A stretch of 64,000 bases of DNA from Flavobacterium psychrotrophum (lineage in GTDB: Bacteria; Bacteroidota; Bacteroidia; Flavobacteriales; Flavobacteriaceae), in NCBI RefSeq assembly GCF_003403075.1, contig NZ_CP031557.1:1302001-1366000 (forward strand). Direction: 5' to 3'. Positions within the stretch are counted from its first letter, which is position 1. The number at the start of each line of letters is the position of its first letter. The translations under genes and the position numbers were made by a program. This document shows, one piece after another, positions 1 through 10,700 of this stretch. Below the pieces are notes generated by a model. That model searched no databases, had not been told where the DNA came from, and saw nothing but the letters and a program-made list of their open reading frames with translations.

Positions 1-2
1 AA

Positions 3-275
3 AAAAAATGGGATGACCTGGAGATAAGGCTATACCCTGGTGCAGATGGCACATTTGTACTGTATGAAGATGAGTTTGACAACTATAATTATGAAAAGGG
101 CGCTTATACAGAGATAGCTTTTTCATGGAATGACAAGACAAAGAAACTTACCATCGGCAACCGAAAGGGCGCTTATAATGGGATGCTTCAAAACAGGAAA
201 TTCAGGGTGCTGCTGCCTTCCGGAGAAGAGAAAACTGTAAATTACAACGGCAAAAAAATTACCCTTTCATTTTAG
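3..275 (+). CDS. GH31 family glycosidase, C-terminal fragment
   Basis: An open frame enters from the left edge and stops at TAG 273-275, leaving 90 codons. The translation (beginning KKWDDLEIRLYPGADG, with FVLYEDEFDNYNYEKG following) matches the beta-sandwich DUF5110 tail that closes many Bacteroidota GH31 alpha-glucosidases and alpha-xylosidases. The catalytic barrel lies outside the window, so substrate cannot be inferred. It is followed 78 nt later by the GH29 gene on the same strand and may share its transcript. Family assignment rests only on this tail. Confidence 0.7.
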   Translation, partial: KKWDDLEIRLYPGADGTFVLYEDEFDNYNYEKGAYTEIAFSWNDKTKKLTIGNRKGAYNGMLQNRKFRVLLPSGEEKTVNYNGKKITLSF

Positions 276-353
276 CTTCAAACAAAATGTGAAAGTGTTA
301 TCTGAATCTACTGACCTGATTCGGTTAAGCTTCATATTATTAAAATATATATT

Positions 354-2018
354 ATGCATAGACGGGATTTACTTAAAGGCGGTACAGCACTATTGTCTGC
401 CCTGGTTTTAGAAAAAATTGTGGCAGGGCCACTAATTGATACAGGCCTTTTTGATATGCCTTTTGAACCTCTGGCTAAAGGGCCTTTTAAACCCACATGG
501 GAGTCCTTACAGGGATATACAGTCCCAGATTGGTACAAGAATGCAAAGTTCGGCATATGGGCGCATTGGGGGCCACAGTGCCAGCCCGAGGCAGGTGACT
601 GGTACGCCCGGAATATGTACATGGAGGGCAGTTGGCAGTATGAATATCATATTAAAAAATACGGGCATCCATCGGTTTTTGGTTTTAAGGATGTCATCAA
701 CGAATGGAAGGCCGAAAACTGGAATCCTGATGAATTGGTATCGTTATATAAAAGTGCCGGTGCACAGTACTTTATGGCACTGGCAAACCATCATGATAAC
801 CTTGACCTTTATGACAGTAAATACCAGAAAAACTGGAATTCAACCAAAGTGGGGCCTAAGAAGGACATTATAGGGGCCTGGGCAAAGGCAGCCAAAGAAA
901 ACGGGTTGCCGTTTGGCGTAAGCGTACATGCTGCGCATACCTGGAGCTGGCTTGAAACGGCACAGCGGTCAGACAAAAAAGGGTCTTATGCAGGCGTAAC
1001 TTATGATGGGAAACTGACGAAAAAAGACGGTAAAGGCGAATGGTGGGATGGCCTGGATCCTCAGGAATTATATGAGCAAAATCACCCGCTGAGTGAAAAC
1101 AGCTTTGATGACGGTATGATACACAGGCAATGGAACTGGGGCAATGGCGTCACACCACCCAGCAAAGAGTACTGCGAAAAATTTTACAACCGTACCATTG
1201 ACCTGATCAACAAATACAATCCTGACCTCATTTACTTTGATGATACTGCATTGCCGCTGTGGCCGGTAAGTGATGCTGGACTGCGCATTGCTGCACATAT
1301 GTACAACAAGAGTATTAAAGATAACGGGACGCTTAAAGCCGTAATCACAGGCAAAATACTGGACGAAGGCCAGCGTAAAGCCATGGTGTGGGATATTGAG
1401 CGCGGGCAGAGTAATGCCATTGAGCCCCTTACCTGGCAAACCGATACCTGCATAGGGCAGTGGCATTATGACAGGGGTGTTTATGAGCGTAAAGAATATA
1501 AAACCGCACAAACAGTAATACATACACTTATAGACGTTGTGAGTAAAAACGGCAATCTTATGCTTAATATTCCCATGAGAGGTGATGGCACTATCGATGA
1601 GCTGGAGCGCAAAATAGTGGAAGAAATTGGTGTGTGGATGCGTGCAAACAGCGAAAGTATCTACGGTACCCATCCATGGAAAATATTTGGAGAAGGTCCT
1701 GCGCAGGAGGGGGCTGCAGCCTTAACCGCCCAGGGCTTTAACGAAGGAAAGGGCGAGCCGTTTACCGATAAAGACGTTCGCTTTGTTGTAAAAGGGAACG
1801 ACCTCTTTGCCACAGTAATGGGGTGGCCGTCCTCTGGTGAAGTGCTGATAAAAAGTTTACACTTGGGCAATCCCTACCGCGAATCAAAAATTAGCAGCGT
1901 CCGGTTGGTTGCCACTAATGATTCGCTGAAATTTGAGCAGACAGGGGAAGGGTTGAAGGTGTACTTTCCGAAAAGTAAACCTGTGGCGCCGTATGCGAAT
2001 CCTTTAATATTAAATTAA
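354..2018 (+). CDS. GH29 alpha-L-fucosidase-like glycosidase with Tat-type signal
   Basis: A 554-residue protein that by family should hydrolyse terminal alpha-L-fucosyl residues with retention. The barrel start KFGIWAHWGPQC, the NHHDN stretch and the strand ending DLIYFDD (Asp296/Asp297, where the GH29 nucleophile sits) fit the family. The N-terminus reads MHRRDLLKGG followed by a hydrophobic run, a Tat-like leader, so export in folded form is likely. Length is typical for a GH29 catalytic domain plus a small C-terminal beta domain. It follows a GH31 gene tail and converges on the fructan operon with a shared bidirectional terminator between them, so it is not part of that operon. The true substrate could be another 6-deoxy sugar. 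Confidence 0.8.
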   Translation: MHRRDLLKGGTALLSALVLEKIVAGPLIDTGLFDMPFEPLAKGPFKPTWESLQGYTVPDWYKNAKFGIWAHWGPQCQPEAGDWYARNMYMEGSWQYEYHIKKYGHPSVFGFKDVINEWKAENWNPDELVSLYKSAGAQYFMALANHHDNLDLYDSKYQKNWNSTKVGPKKDIIGAWAKAAKENGLPFGVSVHAAHTWSWLETAQRSDKKGSYAGVTYDGKLTKKDGKGEWWDGLDPQELYEQNHPLSENSFDDGMIHRQWNWGNGVTPPSKEYCEKFYNRTIDLINKYNPDLIYFDDTALPLWPVSDAGLRIAAHMYNKSIKDNGTLKAVITGKILDEGQRKAMVWDIERGQSNAIEPLTWQTDTCIGQWHYDRGVYERKEYKTAQTVIHTLIDVVSKNGNLMLNIPMRGDGTIDELERKIVEEIGVWMRANSESIYGTHPWKIFGEGPAQEGAAALTAQGFNEGKGEPFTDKDVRFVVKGNDLFATVMGWPSSGEVLIKSLHLGNPYRESKISSVRLVATNDSLKFEQTGEGLKVYFPKSKPVAPYANPLILN

Positions 2019-2130
2019 AAAATACTATTTAATGGCAGCATTGTAAATAGTTCGGCTTTACCTATGTTACAGTCTCTAATTTTTACAATTGTCTTGGATT
2101 TTATTTCATATCGCTTAATACGGGAAATGA

Positions 2131-2160
2131 AAAAGCTGCTCTTTTTAGGGAGCAGCTTTT
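2131..2160. terminator. Bidirectional intrinsic terminator between GH29 and fructokinase genes
   Basis: A perfect 11-bp stem (2131-2141 with 2150-2160) has an 8-nt loop and A/T runs on both sides, so it can terminate both converging transcripts. Confidence 0.85.
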
Positions 2161-2194
2161 AGAGAAAACCCAAACTTTCCCTATATAACCCAAA

Positions 2195-3100
2195 TTAACT
2201 TACACTTATAGTCAACTCTTCAATTTGTTCAGTACTAATGTCTGGATTTGCCCCGGTCGCGGCGGCTACCAAAGCTCCCATAGCACAAGCATAATCCAAT
2301 GCTTTCTGGGGCGTTTCCTTAACAAGAAGTTTCATTATCAGCGTCGCCAGGAATGAGTCACCGGCACCAACAGTGTCAACCACTTTTACTACGTAGCCAT
2401 TATTGCTATACAATTTGCCTTCCCACAATAGTATCGCACCATGCTTACCCTTAGTAACACAAATCGCTTTGGAGCCTGTTTTTTTTGCAATAAACTCCAT
2501 ATTATCTTCCAAAAGCTTAGCGTGAGAACCTAGTTTGCCTGCAATTTCAATTAGCTCTTCGTCGTTGAACTTAATGAAATCAGCTTTTTTCATCAATTCC
2601 AAAAGGGTATCAATTTCGTAGTGTGGGGGCCTGAGATTCACATCAAAAACTTTATAGCCGTCTATTTCCAATAGCTTCAATAAACTTTCTTTCGACACTG
2701 CGTCACGGCAGGCAAGGCTTCCGTAAATCATCACATCAGCTTCCCGTACCAAATTAAAGACATTCGGTGTAAGTACGATTTTATCCCAAGCTGATGGATA
2801 GCTGATTTCATAACTGGCACTGCCACGCTCGTTCACGTAGACCTGTACCAGCCCGGTAGGATAACCTTCAACTGTTATAATGCCTGTAGTATCCAAGCCC
2901 TTTTCTTGTACATAACTGATAATCTCTTCACCATCAGTATCTTTTCCAATTGCACTTACCATTGCGGCTTCACAGCCCAGGCTTTGCATCCTTAAGGCCA
3001 GGTTAAGGGGAGCCCCGCCAATTTTTTTCCCGTCAGCAAATACGTCCCAAAGTACCTCTCCAAAAGATACTGCTTTTATTTTTCTATTATTGCTCATCAA
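2195..3100 (-). CDS. PfkB-family fructokinase
   Basis: A 301-residue ribokinase/PfkB-family carbohydrate kinase, expected to phosphorylate fructose released from fructan to fructose 6-phosphate in the cytoplasm. The N-terminal substrate signature (GEVLWDVF, KKIGGAPLNLALR) and the ATP/anion-hole motif DTVGAGDSF at residues 242-250, with Asp248 as catalytic base, are intact. It is the last gene of the seven-gene minus-strand fructan operon, 12 nt after the GH32-like lipoprotein gene. This mirrors the kinase in the Bacteroides thetaiotaomicron levan locus (BT1757). Fructose specificity is inferred from that context. No signal peptide is visible, as expected for a cytosolic enzyme. Confidence 0.88.
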   Translation of the reverse strand: MMSNNRKIKAVSFGEVLWDVFADGKKIGGAPLNLALRMQSLGCEAAMVSAIGKDTDGEEIISYVQEKGLDTTGIITVEGYPTGLVQVYVNERGSASYEISYPSAWDKIVLTPNVFNLVREADVMIYGSLACRDAVSKESLLKLLEIDGYKVFDVNLRPPHYEIDTLLELMKKADFIKFNDEELIEIAGKLGSHAKLLEDNMEFIAKKTGSKAICVTKGKHGAILLWEGKLYSNNGYVVKVVDTVGAGDSFLATLIMKLLVKETPQKALDYACAMGALVAAATGANPDISTEQIEELTISVS

Positions 3101-3112
3101 TCTTAATTTAAG

Positions 3113-4663
3113 TTATGGTTTTTTAATTTCCAATCCACTAAAAGTGGCAGCTGCACCATCAGTAGCTATAAGTCCCCAGATCTGTTGGTCGCGGCCGTAA
3201 ATACGGTTACTTAATACCGTTTTTCCGTCTACATAAACTTCGCAAATACTACCATCCGCTATAACCGTAAGGTTGTAAGCCGTGCCAGCCTGAATGTTAA
3301 AAGGTACGTGTGTAACTTCATCTCCGTTGCTGTTATAAGCTGCTATACGGTTTTGCTGCGGCTCGAATACAATTCTATAATATGCATTGCTGCTCACATT
3401 AAAGAAAAAACCTGCCGAACCTGAAGTATTATTCAGGGTAATTTGTGCCGAAGCTTTTATTTTTTTACCTACCGGGGCAAACGTTGCTAAGGCGTCATCG
3501 CTTGCAGCATTTAAGTTAAATGTATTATTACCCTGTGTTACGTTACCGGATGTATTTTGCAGGGCAATAGCTGATGATTGCGTAAAGTGCTCGCTTACGG
3601 CATCCGGAGCTTTCAGGCCAAGTGTACCGTCAGCATTCTGGATGATTTCATGTACTACAAGGTTGCCTGCCCATTCTTTACCTCCCGTATCATTTTCAGG
3701 CGCTTTACGGGCTGTCCATCCAAAAGCATAGCGCTTGTTCCCATCTGAAGCAGTTTTTGCAGCATAAAAATATTCGCCGTCAAGCATATCGTTTGCCGGT
3801 TTTATCCAGGGGCCGTTTATAGAAGTAGCCATACGGTAGTGGGTTCCTTTACTAATGCTCCAGTTTTCGCTGAAAGTCAGGTACCAATAGCTACCCATTT
3901 TAAATATGTCGGCACATTCCATCATGAGGTAATTGTCTTCCGGTGCAGTAGTATAGAAAGATCCTGCGGGTGTCCAGCTGCCGCTTGCCGGGTTATCCGA
4001 TGTAAATTTAAGCAGTACGGCCTTCCGTGCAGGGTCGGTTTGTGTACTTACCAGCATCCAGTATTTGCCATCATCAGGGTTCTGGAAAACATGGGGGTCA
4101 CGGAAGTCATAATCATAATAACCTGCCGGGGCCGTTATCTTGAATGATGTTTGCTTCGTCCAGTGTATCCGATCGGTACTGGTGGCTAACAGCACACTTT
4201 CGCGTGGGTTAGTGGCACGGAAAGCTGCTATATCATTATGCCCTGTATAGTAAAAATAATACGTGCCGCCTACTTTTATAACAGATCCTGTACCCACGCC
4301 AAAGTCGGGTTCGTCCTGGCTGCCATAGGGCACCATCTGGCCTTTATAGTCAAAATGCGCCAGGTCTGTAGTAGAATATTCGTGTATATCGTGAAAGCCC
4401 TTACCCGCCGGTTTGTTTATAGCATCATGCAGAAAATACACATGGAACGTACCATCTTCATAAAACGGCATTGGGTCTCCGGTGTAGCCTGCGCTAAAGT
4501 AAGGATCACCACCCCCCATCCATTGTGAGGGTGGTGTGGGGTATATGCTGCTGATGGCTGTTTCCCCGCCCATTACAGAACCCCCGATGTAGGTATCGTC
4601 ATCATTGCACGAGGTTAGCGCCATAACAAATGCAGGCAAGAAGTATATATATTTAAATTTCAT
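3113..4663 (-). CDS. Divergent GH32-like lipoprotein (fructan-active or fructan-binding)
   Basis: A 516-residue lipoprotein (lipobox ending at Cys19) with a five-bladed propeller of the GH32/GH43 type and a C-terminal beta-sandwich. The usual WMNDPNG nucleophile motif is replaced by TGDPMPFYEDG (Asp63). The RDPHVF block and MMECADIF, carrying the GH32 acid/base Glu, are present, so it may still be catalytic. It is the sixth gene of the fructan operon, 7 nt downstream of the glycan-binding protein gene, and is probably surface-exposed. A paralogue lies at 18600-20234. Substrate (levan, inulin or short fructo-oligosaccharide) cannot be read from sequence, and a mainly binding role is possible. 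Confidence 0.75.
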   Translation of the reverse strand: MKFKYIYFLPAFVMALTSCNDDDTYIGGSVMGGETAISSIYPTPPSQWMGGGDPYFSAGYTGDPMPFYEDGTFHVYFLHDAINKPAGKGFHDIHEYSTTDLAHFDYKGQMVPYGSQDEPDFGVGTGSVIKVGGTYYFYYTGHNDIAAFRATNPRESVLLATSTDRIHWTKQTSFKITAPAGYYDYDFRDPHVFQNPDDGKYWMLVSTQTDPARKAVLLKFTSDNPASGSWTPAGSFYTTAPEDNYLMMECADIFKMGSYWYLTFSENWSISKGTHYRMATSINGPWIKPANDMLDGEYFYAAKTASDGNKRYAFGWTARKAPENDTGGKEWAGNLVVHEIIQNADGTLGLKAPDAVSEHFTQSSAIALQNTSGNVTQGNNTFNLNAASDDALATFAPVGKKIKASAQITLNNTSGSAGFFFNVSSNAYYRIVFEPQQNRIAAYNSNGDEVTHVPFNIQAGTAYNLTVIADGSICEVYVDGKTVLSNRIYGRDQQIWGLIATDGAAATFSGLEIKKP

Positions 4664-4670
4664 AGCCGTG

Positions 4671-6056
4671 TTAATTATTAATGAGGTAATTAATGCTGTT
4701 TAGTGTAAGGGTTTGGATATTATTTATATACCCATTCGCCTGGCTTGGATTACCATTAGCATCAGGTTCGTTATACCAGTCATAGGCACCCAATGAGATT
4801 ACTACTACATTTTTGTCGGTGTCGCCCCATTCAGCAATGACCACACGACCATTGAGTCCGGTATCCCAAGGCTCGCTGGCGAGGTTTATACCGCCCGTTT
4901 GGTTCCTCCAGCCGGCACCATCGCCATAACCTCCCCATTCTGGTAAAAACCACCAGGCGGTATGGTTAAGCCTGAAAGTGCCATTTTGTAACAAATTTGC
5001 CTTATTCCCTTCAAAGGTTTCCAGGTTCTGGAAGATAGGGTGGCCTTCGTGTCCCGCAAAGGTGATACCCCAAGAGTTGGTATCTACGCCTCCATTCGGA
5101 GGGAAGTCACCAAACACATTGTTTGGCCCTTTACCCGGTGGTACGATACCCAGGGCATCTACATATTGGCTGGCAAAAGTGGTAAGCAGCAGGTTGCCTC
5201 CATTAGCCTTGTACGTTTGCAGGGCTGTGGTTACAGCAGGGTTTAAAGCAATAGAAGGCAGGTTTTGTGCGCTGTCATAGTGCCACCATATAACATCAAT
5301 TCCACTGATATCAGCACCTGAGTTAATCTGGGCGAAGGACAAGTACTGTGCACCCTGGTAATTGTCAAAGAGCCAATCACACGCGGTTTTCTCATCCATA
5401 TTGCTTATCGCTTCGCGCGTTGCTGCAGTACCCAAGAATGCAACGGTAAGGCCTTCCACAGGTACGCTTACCGTAGCAGTATAGTCTACAGAGCTTGTGG
5501 CCGTATTTACTGTAAATATTACAGGGTTTGTAAAATCGATGGTGCTGCCTGAAGCTGGCGATATGCTTACACCTTCACTCAGTTCTATTACGGGTTGTAG
5601 TGCCGTGAGGTCTGTACCTAAAGGCAGGGTGAGCAATATGGTATGGGAGGTATTATTTATGCTTGCCGCAATATCGTTAATCTTGAAGCTGATAATAGGC
5701 GAAGCCACTGATACGTTTACAGTATAATCTTTGTAGAGATTCCCGTTTACCACCCTAAAGCTGATCGCTTGTGTAAAATTCATGGCCTGGCTGAAATCTA
5801 TATTAATATCGGCTCCGTCAGGCAGGCCTATAATAGCTACCTGGCTTGTAATATCAGTCCCATAAGGTACTATCACATTTACAACCCCTGTGCCCTGGTT
5901 AATGTCACCTTCAGTACCCGCAATGCTAAAAGATGTAATGCTCACGGCTGCGTTGGTATTAAACCCTGTATTATCAAAACTGTCTTCGCAGGAAAACAGT
6001 GTCACAAAAAGCAGCAGGATTCCTGCTACCAAACTGGTTTTATATATTGTTTTCAT
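4671..6056 (-). CDS. Surface glycan-binding lipoprotein (DUF4960-type, levan SGBP-like)
   Basis: A 461-residue lipoprotein (FSCEDS, Cys23). Residues about 35-200 form two tandem DUF5018-like beta-sandwich modules (each ending TVNVS or TATVS). The C-terminal half, about 205-461, resembles the DUF4960 glutamine-amidotransferase-like fold (VAFLGTAATREAI, DVIWWHYDS, VVISLGAYDWYN). By position directly after SusD and by architecture it matches the levan surface glycan-binding protein BT1761 of B. thetaiotaomicron. The expected role is to hold fructan chains at the outer membrane for GH32 enzymes and SusCD. The assignment is from domain recall and synteny, not from a search. Confidence 0.75.
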   Translation of the reverse strand: MKTIYKTSLVAGILLLFVTLFSCEDSFDNTGFNTNAAVSITSFSIAGTEGDINQGTGVVNVIVPYGTDITSQVAIIGLPDGADINIDFSQAMNFTQAISFRVVNGNLYKDYTVNVSVASPIISFKINDIAASINNTSHTILLTLPLGTDLTALQPVIELSEGVSISPASGSTIDFTNPVIFTVNTATSSVDYTATVSVPVEGLTVAFLGTAATREAISNMDEKTACDWLFDNYQGAQYLSFAQINSGADISGIDVIWWHYDSAQNLPSIALNPAVTTALQTYKANGGNLLLTTFASQYVDALGIVPPGKGPNNVFGDFPPNGGVDTNSWGITFAGHEGHPIFQNLETFEGNKANLLQNGTFRLNHTAWWFLPEWGGYGDGAGWRNQTGGINLASEPWDTGLNGRVVIAEWGDTDKNVVVISLGAYDWYNEPDANGNPSQANGYINNIQTLTLNSINYLINN

Positions 6057-6074
6057 AATATTAACAGTTAAGAA

Positions 6075-7769
6075 TTAATAACCCGGGTTTTGGTGGTACA
6101 CACCCTGGCTAAAGTTAATCTGTGCCAAAGGTATGGGGCAATACTCTTCCCTATTACGGTCAAAGAATGCATCGTTGTAATAAGCGCGTTTGGTCTTCTC
6201 TTCAGCATAATAGGCATTCATTACTTCGTCTGCCACGCCCCAGCGCACCAGGTCAAAGAAGCGGCTGCCTTCCATGGCAAACTCCAGGCGGCGTTCCCAG
6301 CGTAAAGCTTTGCGGGCAAAGTCCTGTGTCCAGGTACAGTTCTGGCCATTAATGTAAGGGCTTATGTTGGTATTTGTAGCATAACCAGATATTAGCCCAG
6401 TGCTGTTTGCAGCGCGGTTGCGCACTTCATTTATAAGCACCAATGCTTCATCCTGCTGGCCGGTTTCAATAAGTGCCTCTGCCCTCATAAGCAGCACATC
6501 GGCATAACGGATTTGTATCCTGTTCTTGGCATTGCCATAAAAAGGGTCTATATTTACCGTACAACCACAACCTACAGGGACATTTTCTTTTAATGAAGCG
6601 GTATAGCCATAGGTACCCGGACTGCGTACCCACGCCTCCACATACGTAGTTTCAGGGTCATACTTCCACGGCAATCCCGGCAGGGCAACAGTGTGGTACA
6701 GTCGTGGGTCTACCGTGTAATCGTTCAGGGCATGGTAGTCAAGGTCAGCATCGTTATAGGTATCAAACATAGGGATGCCGTTGGCTGCCGTTTTATAGGC
6801 ATTTACAAGGTTTTGGCTGGGCTTGTGGAAGTCACAGCAGCCCAATCCCTGAGGCAGGCTCAGTACGTCACCATAATTCAGCCTGCCATATAGTGTACCG
6901 TCGTTTTCACTAAACTGTATGGAAAAAACACTTTCCGGGCCGTTTTCATATTGGCCTGGCAGGAAGTTGTTGGCAAAATCAGGCTCCAGGCTTGCCATAC
7001 CGATTACATGGCTTGTAGCTTCCAGTACCTGTTGCATGTGTTCCTGGTTAACTCCGGTTACGTTGTAGTTGTCGTCCTGTGTATAAGCCTGATAAAGGCG
7101 TACCTTGGCAAGGTAGGCATATGCGGCAGCTTTATCGGCCCTGCCCACCTGGGTTTGGCTATCGGGCAGCAAATCCGCAGCATCTTCAAAGTTTTGCGCT
7201 ATTGCTTCCCAGAGTTCCTCATTGTTTAATGCGGTATTACTGATCTGCCCATAGTTTTCTACCGGAATATCTTCTGTGATATAAGGCACATTGCGGTATA
7301 GTATCTTCAGCATGAAATAGAAATGACCACGGATAAATTTCATTTCACCAATGCGCTGCTGTTTTAGCGGATATTCGGCTTCATTAAGCTGTTCCAAAGC
7401 CCTAAGTGCTTTATTACACCTTGAAACCCCAACATAGTGCTGGTACCAAAGCGCATCCAGTTCGCCAAAATCAGGGCGGATGTTATTTGATATTTCAAAA
7501 AAGTGGAAATCCTGTATGTCATTTGTACCGCTGCCGCCTTTGTAGGCATCATCGCTTCGCACATTTCCATAAGGCCAAAGGCTGAAAGGGGTATCGTAGT
7601 GGTCATTACCCAGTGCCGAATAGGCCGCTGTAATAAAGCCATCTACATTTTCAGGGGTTACAAGCTGCTCTTCGTCCAATACCCCACGTGGGTCATTGTC
7701 GAGAAAATCACTACACGAAGCAGTAAGCATCAGGCCGAGCAGGCCTGCAATATATATTGTCTTTTTCAT
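6075..7769 (-). CDS. susD: SusD/RagB-family glycan-binding lipoprotein
   Basis: A 564-residue outer membrane lipoprotein with lipobox TASC (Cys19) and the SusD opening SDFLDNDPRGVLDEEQL. TPR-like helices follow, and then the C-terminal signature NRIQIRYADVLLMRAEALIE and FARKALRWERRLEFAMEG. SusD forms the lid over the SusC barrel and captures oligosaccharides, here presumably fructan. The gene starts 10 nt after susC, the normal susCD pair order, and is followed after 18 nt by the glycan-binding protein gene. The symbol is used in the family sense only. Confidence 0.93.
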   Translation of the reverse strand: MKKTIYIAGLLGLMLTASCSDFLDNDPRGVLDEEQLVTPENVDGFITAAYSALGNDHYDTPFSLWPYGNVRSDDAYKGGSGTNDIQDFHFFEISNNIRPDFGELDALWYQHYVGVSRCNKALRALEQLNEAEYPLKQQRIGEMKFIRGHFYFMLKILYRNVPYITEDIPVENYGQISNTALNNEELWEAIAQNFEDAADLLPDSQTQVGRADKAAAYAYLAKVRLYQAYTQDDNYNVTGVNQEHMQQVLEATSHVIGMASLEPDFANNFLPGQYENGPESVFSIQFSENDGTLYGRLNYGDVLSLPQGLGCCDFHKPSQNLVNAYKTAANGIPMFDTYNDADLDYHALNDYTVDPRLYHTVALPGLPWKYDPETTYVEAWVRSPGTYGYTASLKENVPVGCGCTVNIDPFYGNAKNRIQIRYADVLLMRAEALIETGQQDEALVLINEVRNRAANSTGLISGYATNTNISPYINGQNCTWTQDFARKALRWERRLEFAMEGSRFFDLVRWGVADEVMNAYYAEEKTKRAYYNDAFFDRNREEYCPIPLAQINFSQGVYHQNPGY

Positions 7770-7779
7770 GGTCTTTTTT

Positions 7780-10700
7780 TTAAAGTGAAACGTTAAGCCC
7801 TACAGTAAAAGTCATAGGCAGCGGGTAGCCGAAAGCCGGGCTTTCGGGGTCTACACCGGTAAACTTTTTGCTGTCAATAATCAATAAGTTTTGGCCGCTT
7901 ACATAGATCCTGAAATTCTCAAGGCTGTATTTTTCCGAAAGTGATTTCGGCAGTGTATATCCCAGTTGCAGTACGCGCAGTTTCAGGTAGCTTCCATTTT
8001 CCACATAATACGTGCTGAAGCGGCTTTCTGCATTGCGGTCTACTGTTGTAAGCGCCGGTATAGAGGAGTTCGGGTTGTCTACGCTCCAGGCGTTAAGCAG
8101 GCGTGTACCTTTATTAGAGCCCACATCGTCTACACTCCAGAAATCCGTTTGGTATTTTTTGCTGTTGATTACATCTACATTGCCTATACCATCCCAAAAA
8201 GTAGTAAAGTCAAAGTTCTTGTAGCTTAGTGCGACATTTATACCGTACTGGAATCCGGGGTTCGGGTTTCCTATCCAGGTGCGGTCATTAGTATCTACTA
8301 CGCCATCACCGTTCAGGTCTTTATAACGGATGCGTCCCAATCCTTTACCAGGCTGGTCGGCATGTACGTCCACTTCATCCTGTGTGCGGAACAGGCCGTC
8401 TCCCACGTAACCATACATCGAATTTATTGGCCTGCCCAATATGTTGTCATCTAAACCATCACCACCGTAGCTGTTGCGTACTTCGGCAGGCAACTTTGTA
8501 ATTTTGTTTTTGTTGGCAGAAAAGTTACCAGTAATTTCATACTTAAACCCTCCGGAAGTCTCGTTGCGGTAGGTAAGTATTGCCTCCCAGCCCCGGTTTT
8601 CCATACTGGCCCCGTTTACCCAACGGTTTCCGCCTTCGCCAATTGCACCGAGATAAGGAGGCAGTACAAGGATGTCGTCGGTTTTCTTAACGTAATAATC
8701 TACCGAACCGCTTAATTTTTGTTCGAAAAAGCCAAAGTCAAGGCCTATGTCGGTTTGTGTCGTCGTTTCCCATTTCAGGTCATCATTACCAGTCTGTGTG
8801 GCAATATAGCCTGACGGCAAAAGTCCGTTGTTATTCCCGTTAATATCATAGGCTGTACCGTAAGAAGTAGCCCATGTAGGGCTTCCGCCGGCATAGTTGG
8901 CAAGGAACAGGGAGTATACTGCCGTATTGCTTATTTCCTGGTTACCCGTCTGCCCCCAGCTGGCACGCAGTTTCAGGTCGGATACAGGCGTGTTTTCAAT
9001 ATTTTTCAGGAAACTCTCCTCACTAATGCGCCATCCGGCAGAAACAGCAGGGAATGTACCAAAACGGTTGTTCTTCCCGAACCTCGATGAACCGTCGCGT
9101 CGTACGGTAGCAGAGGCCAGGTAGCGCCCGTCGTAATCATAGTCTATTTTGCCAAAATACGAAAGGAGCTTGTAGCGCGTAGAAGTACCGCTTGTAAACG
9201 ATTCGCCTGTACCGGCATCAGGATACATGTAATCAGGCGTTTCTATTATAAAGTCGTTTTTCCTTAAGGTGGTGTTGTCATAGGTATCGCTATACATTTC
9301 ATTACCGGCAAGCAGGTTGACGTGGTTCTTACCAATTTCAAAATTGTAGGTAGCGGTATTACTCCACGTCCATTTATCGCTTACCGTTTGGTCTATGGTT
9401 ACCGAGGTCTGGTCGTTTTGAAGGTAACCCGAACGGTAGCTGCGCTGCAGTGTCCGTTTGTTGTAATAGCCATAGTCAATACCAAAGCTGGTTTTAACAT
9501 GCAGGTTTTTGATTACCTCAAGGTCAGCATACGCGTTACCAAACAGGCGCAGGTATTTGTAAGGGTTGTCTTTATTGTATTCTAAAAGGCGTACCGGGTT
9601 TTGGCGGTCGTTCATGCCACCTACCGGGCCGCCCCAGCCCTCACCGTCAACAGTATGCACCGGAATCAGGGGTAGTGCCCTGAGTGCAGGGTCTAATACC
9701 CCTGGGTCAGTCACTTCTTTTGTACGGTTCATGGTAAAATTTTCACCAATGGTAAGCCTGCCGTCAAAGTATTTATACGAACTGTTCATACGGGCTGACA
9801 ACCTGGTAAACTCCGTAGTCCTTACAATGCCTTCATTATTATAATAATTCAATGAAAAAAGGTAACTTCCTTTATCCGAGCCGTTTGATACCGAAAGGTC
9901 ATAGCTTTGCGCAATGCCCGTGCGTGAAATGGCATCGTACCAATCAGTGTTTGATGACTTTATGGTCTGCGCGGCATCAAGATATTCCGGTACCAATACA
10001 TTATTTAATGTAGGGCGTCCATCTACTACGCCCCAATCAAACTGGTAGCTGAGGTTGTTGTTGTTAGGGTTGATACCGTCGTTTACATTAGCCTGCCATA
10101 ATGCCTGGCCGTATTGCTCAGCATTCAGTACTTTGGTTCTGCGTGCATACGAAGAGAAAGAGGTGTAATGGTCAAAATTGATACGCATACGGCCGTTTTT
10201 GCCTTTTTTGGTAGTGATGATGATCACACCGTTACTGGCGCGCGAGCCATATATACTGGCCGAAGCAGCATCTTTCAGTACCTGTATGGTTTCGATGTCG
10301 TTAGGGTTTAGTTCATGCATGCCCGATTTTGTGGGTACGCCGTCAATAACTAAGAGTGGGGCAGTGTTGTTTAATGTACCCACACCCCGGATAACAATAC
10401 CGGTATTCCCACCGCTTGGAGAACCATCAGTACTTACGCGTACACCTGGCACACGACCCTGTAGCGATTGCACTACATTGGGTTGTTTTTGCTTAGAGGC
10501 TTCTTCCATATCTACCACAGCCACGGCTCCGGTAATATCAGCTTTTTTCTGGCTGGAGTAGCCCGTAACTACTACAGTTTCCAGTTCCGTTTGGTCCGGT
10601 TTAAGGGTAATGTTGATTTGCGGGGCGGCTGCAATCGTTTGCGATTGAAAGCCCATAAAACTGATAATAAGCTGGCCTGAAGCCGGAACGTTGGTAAGGG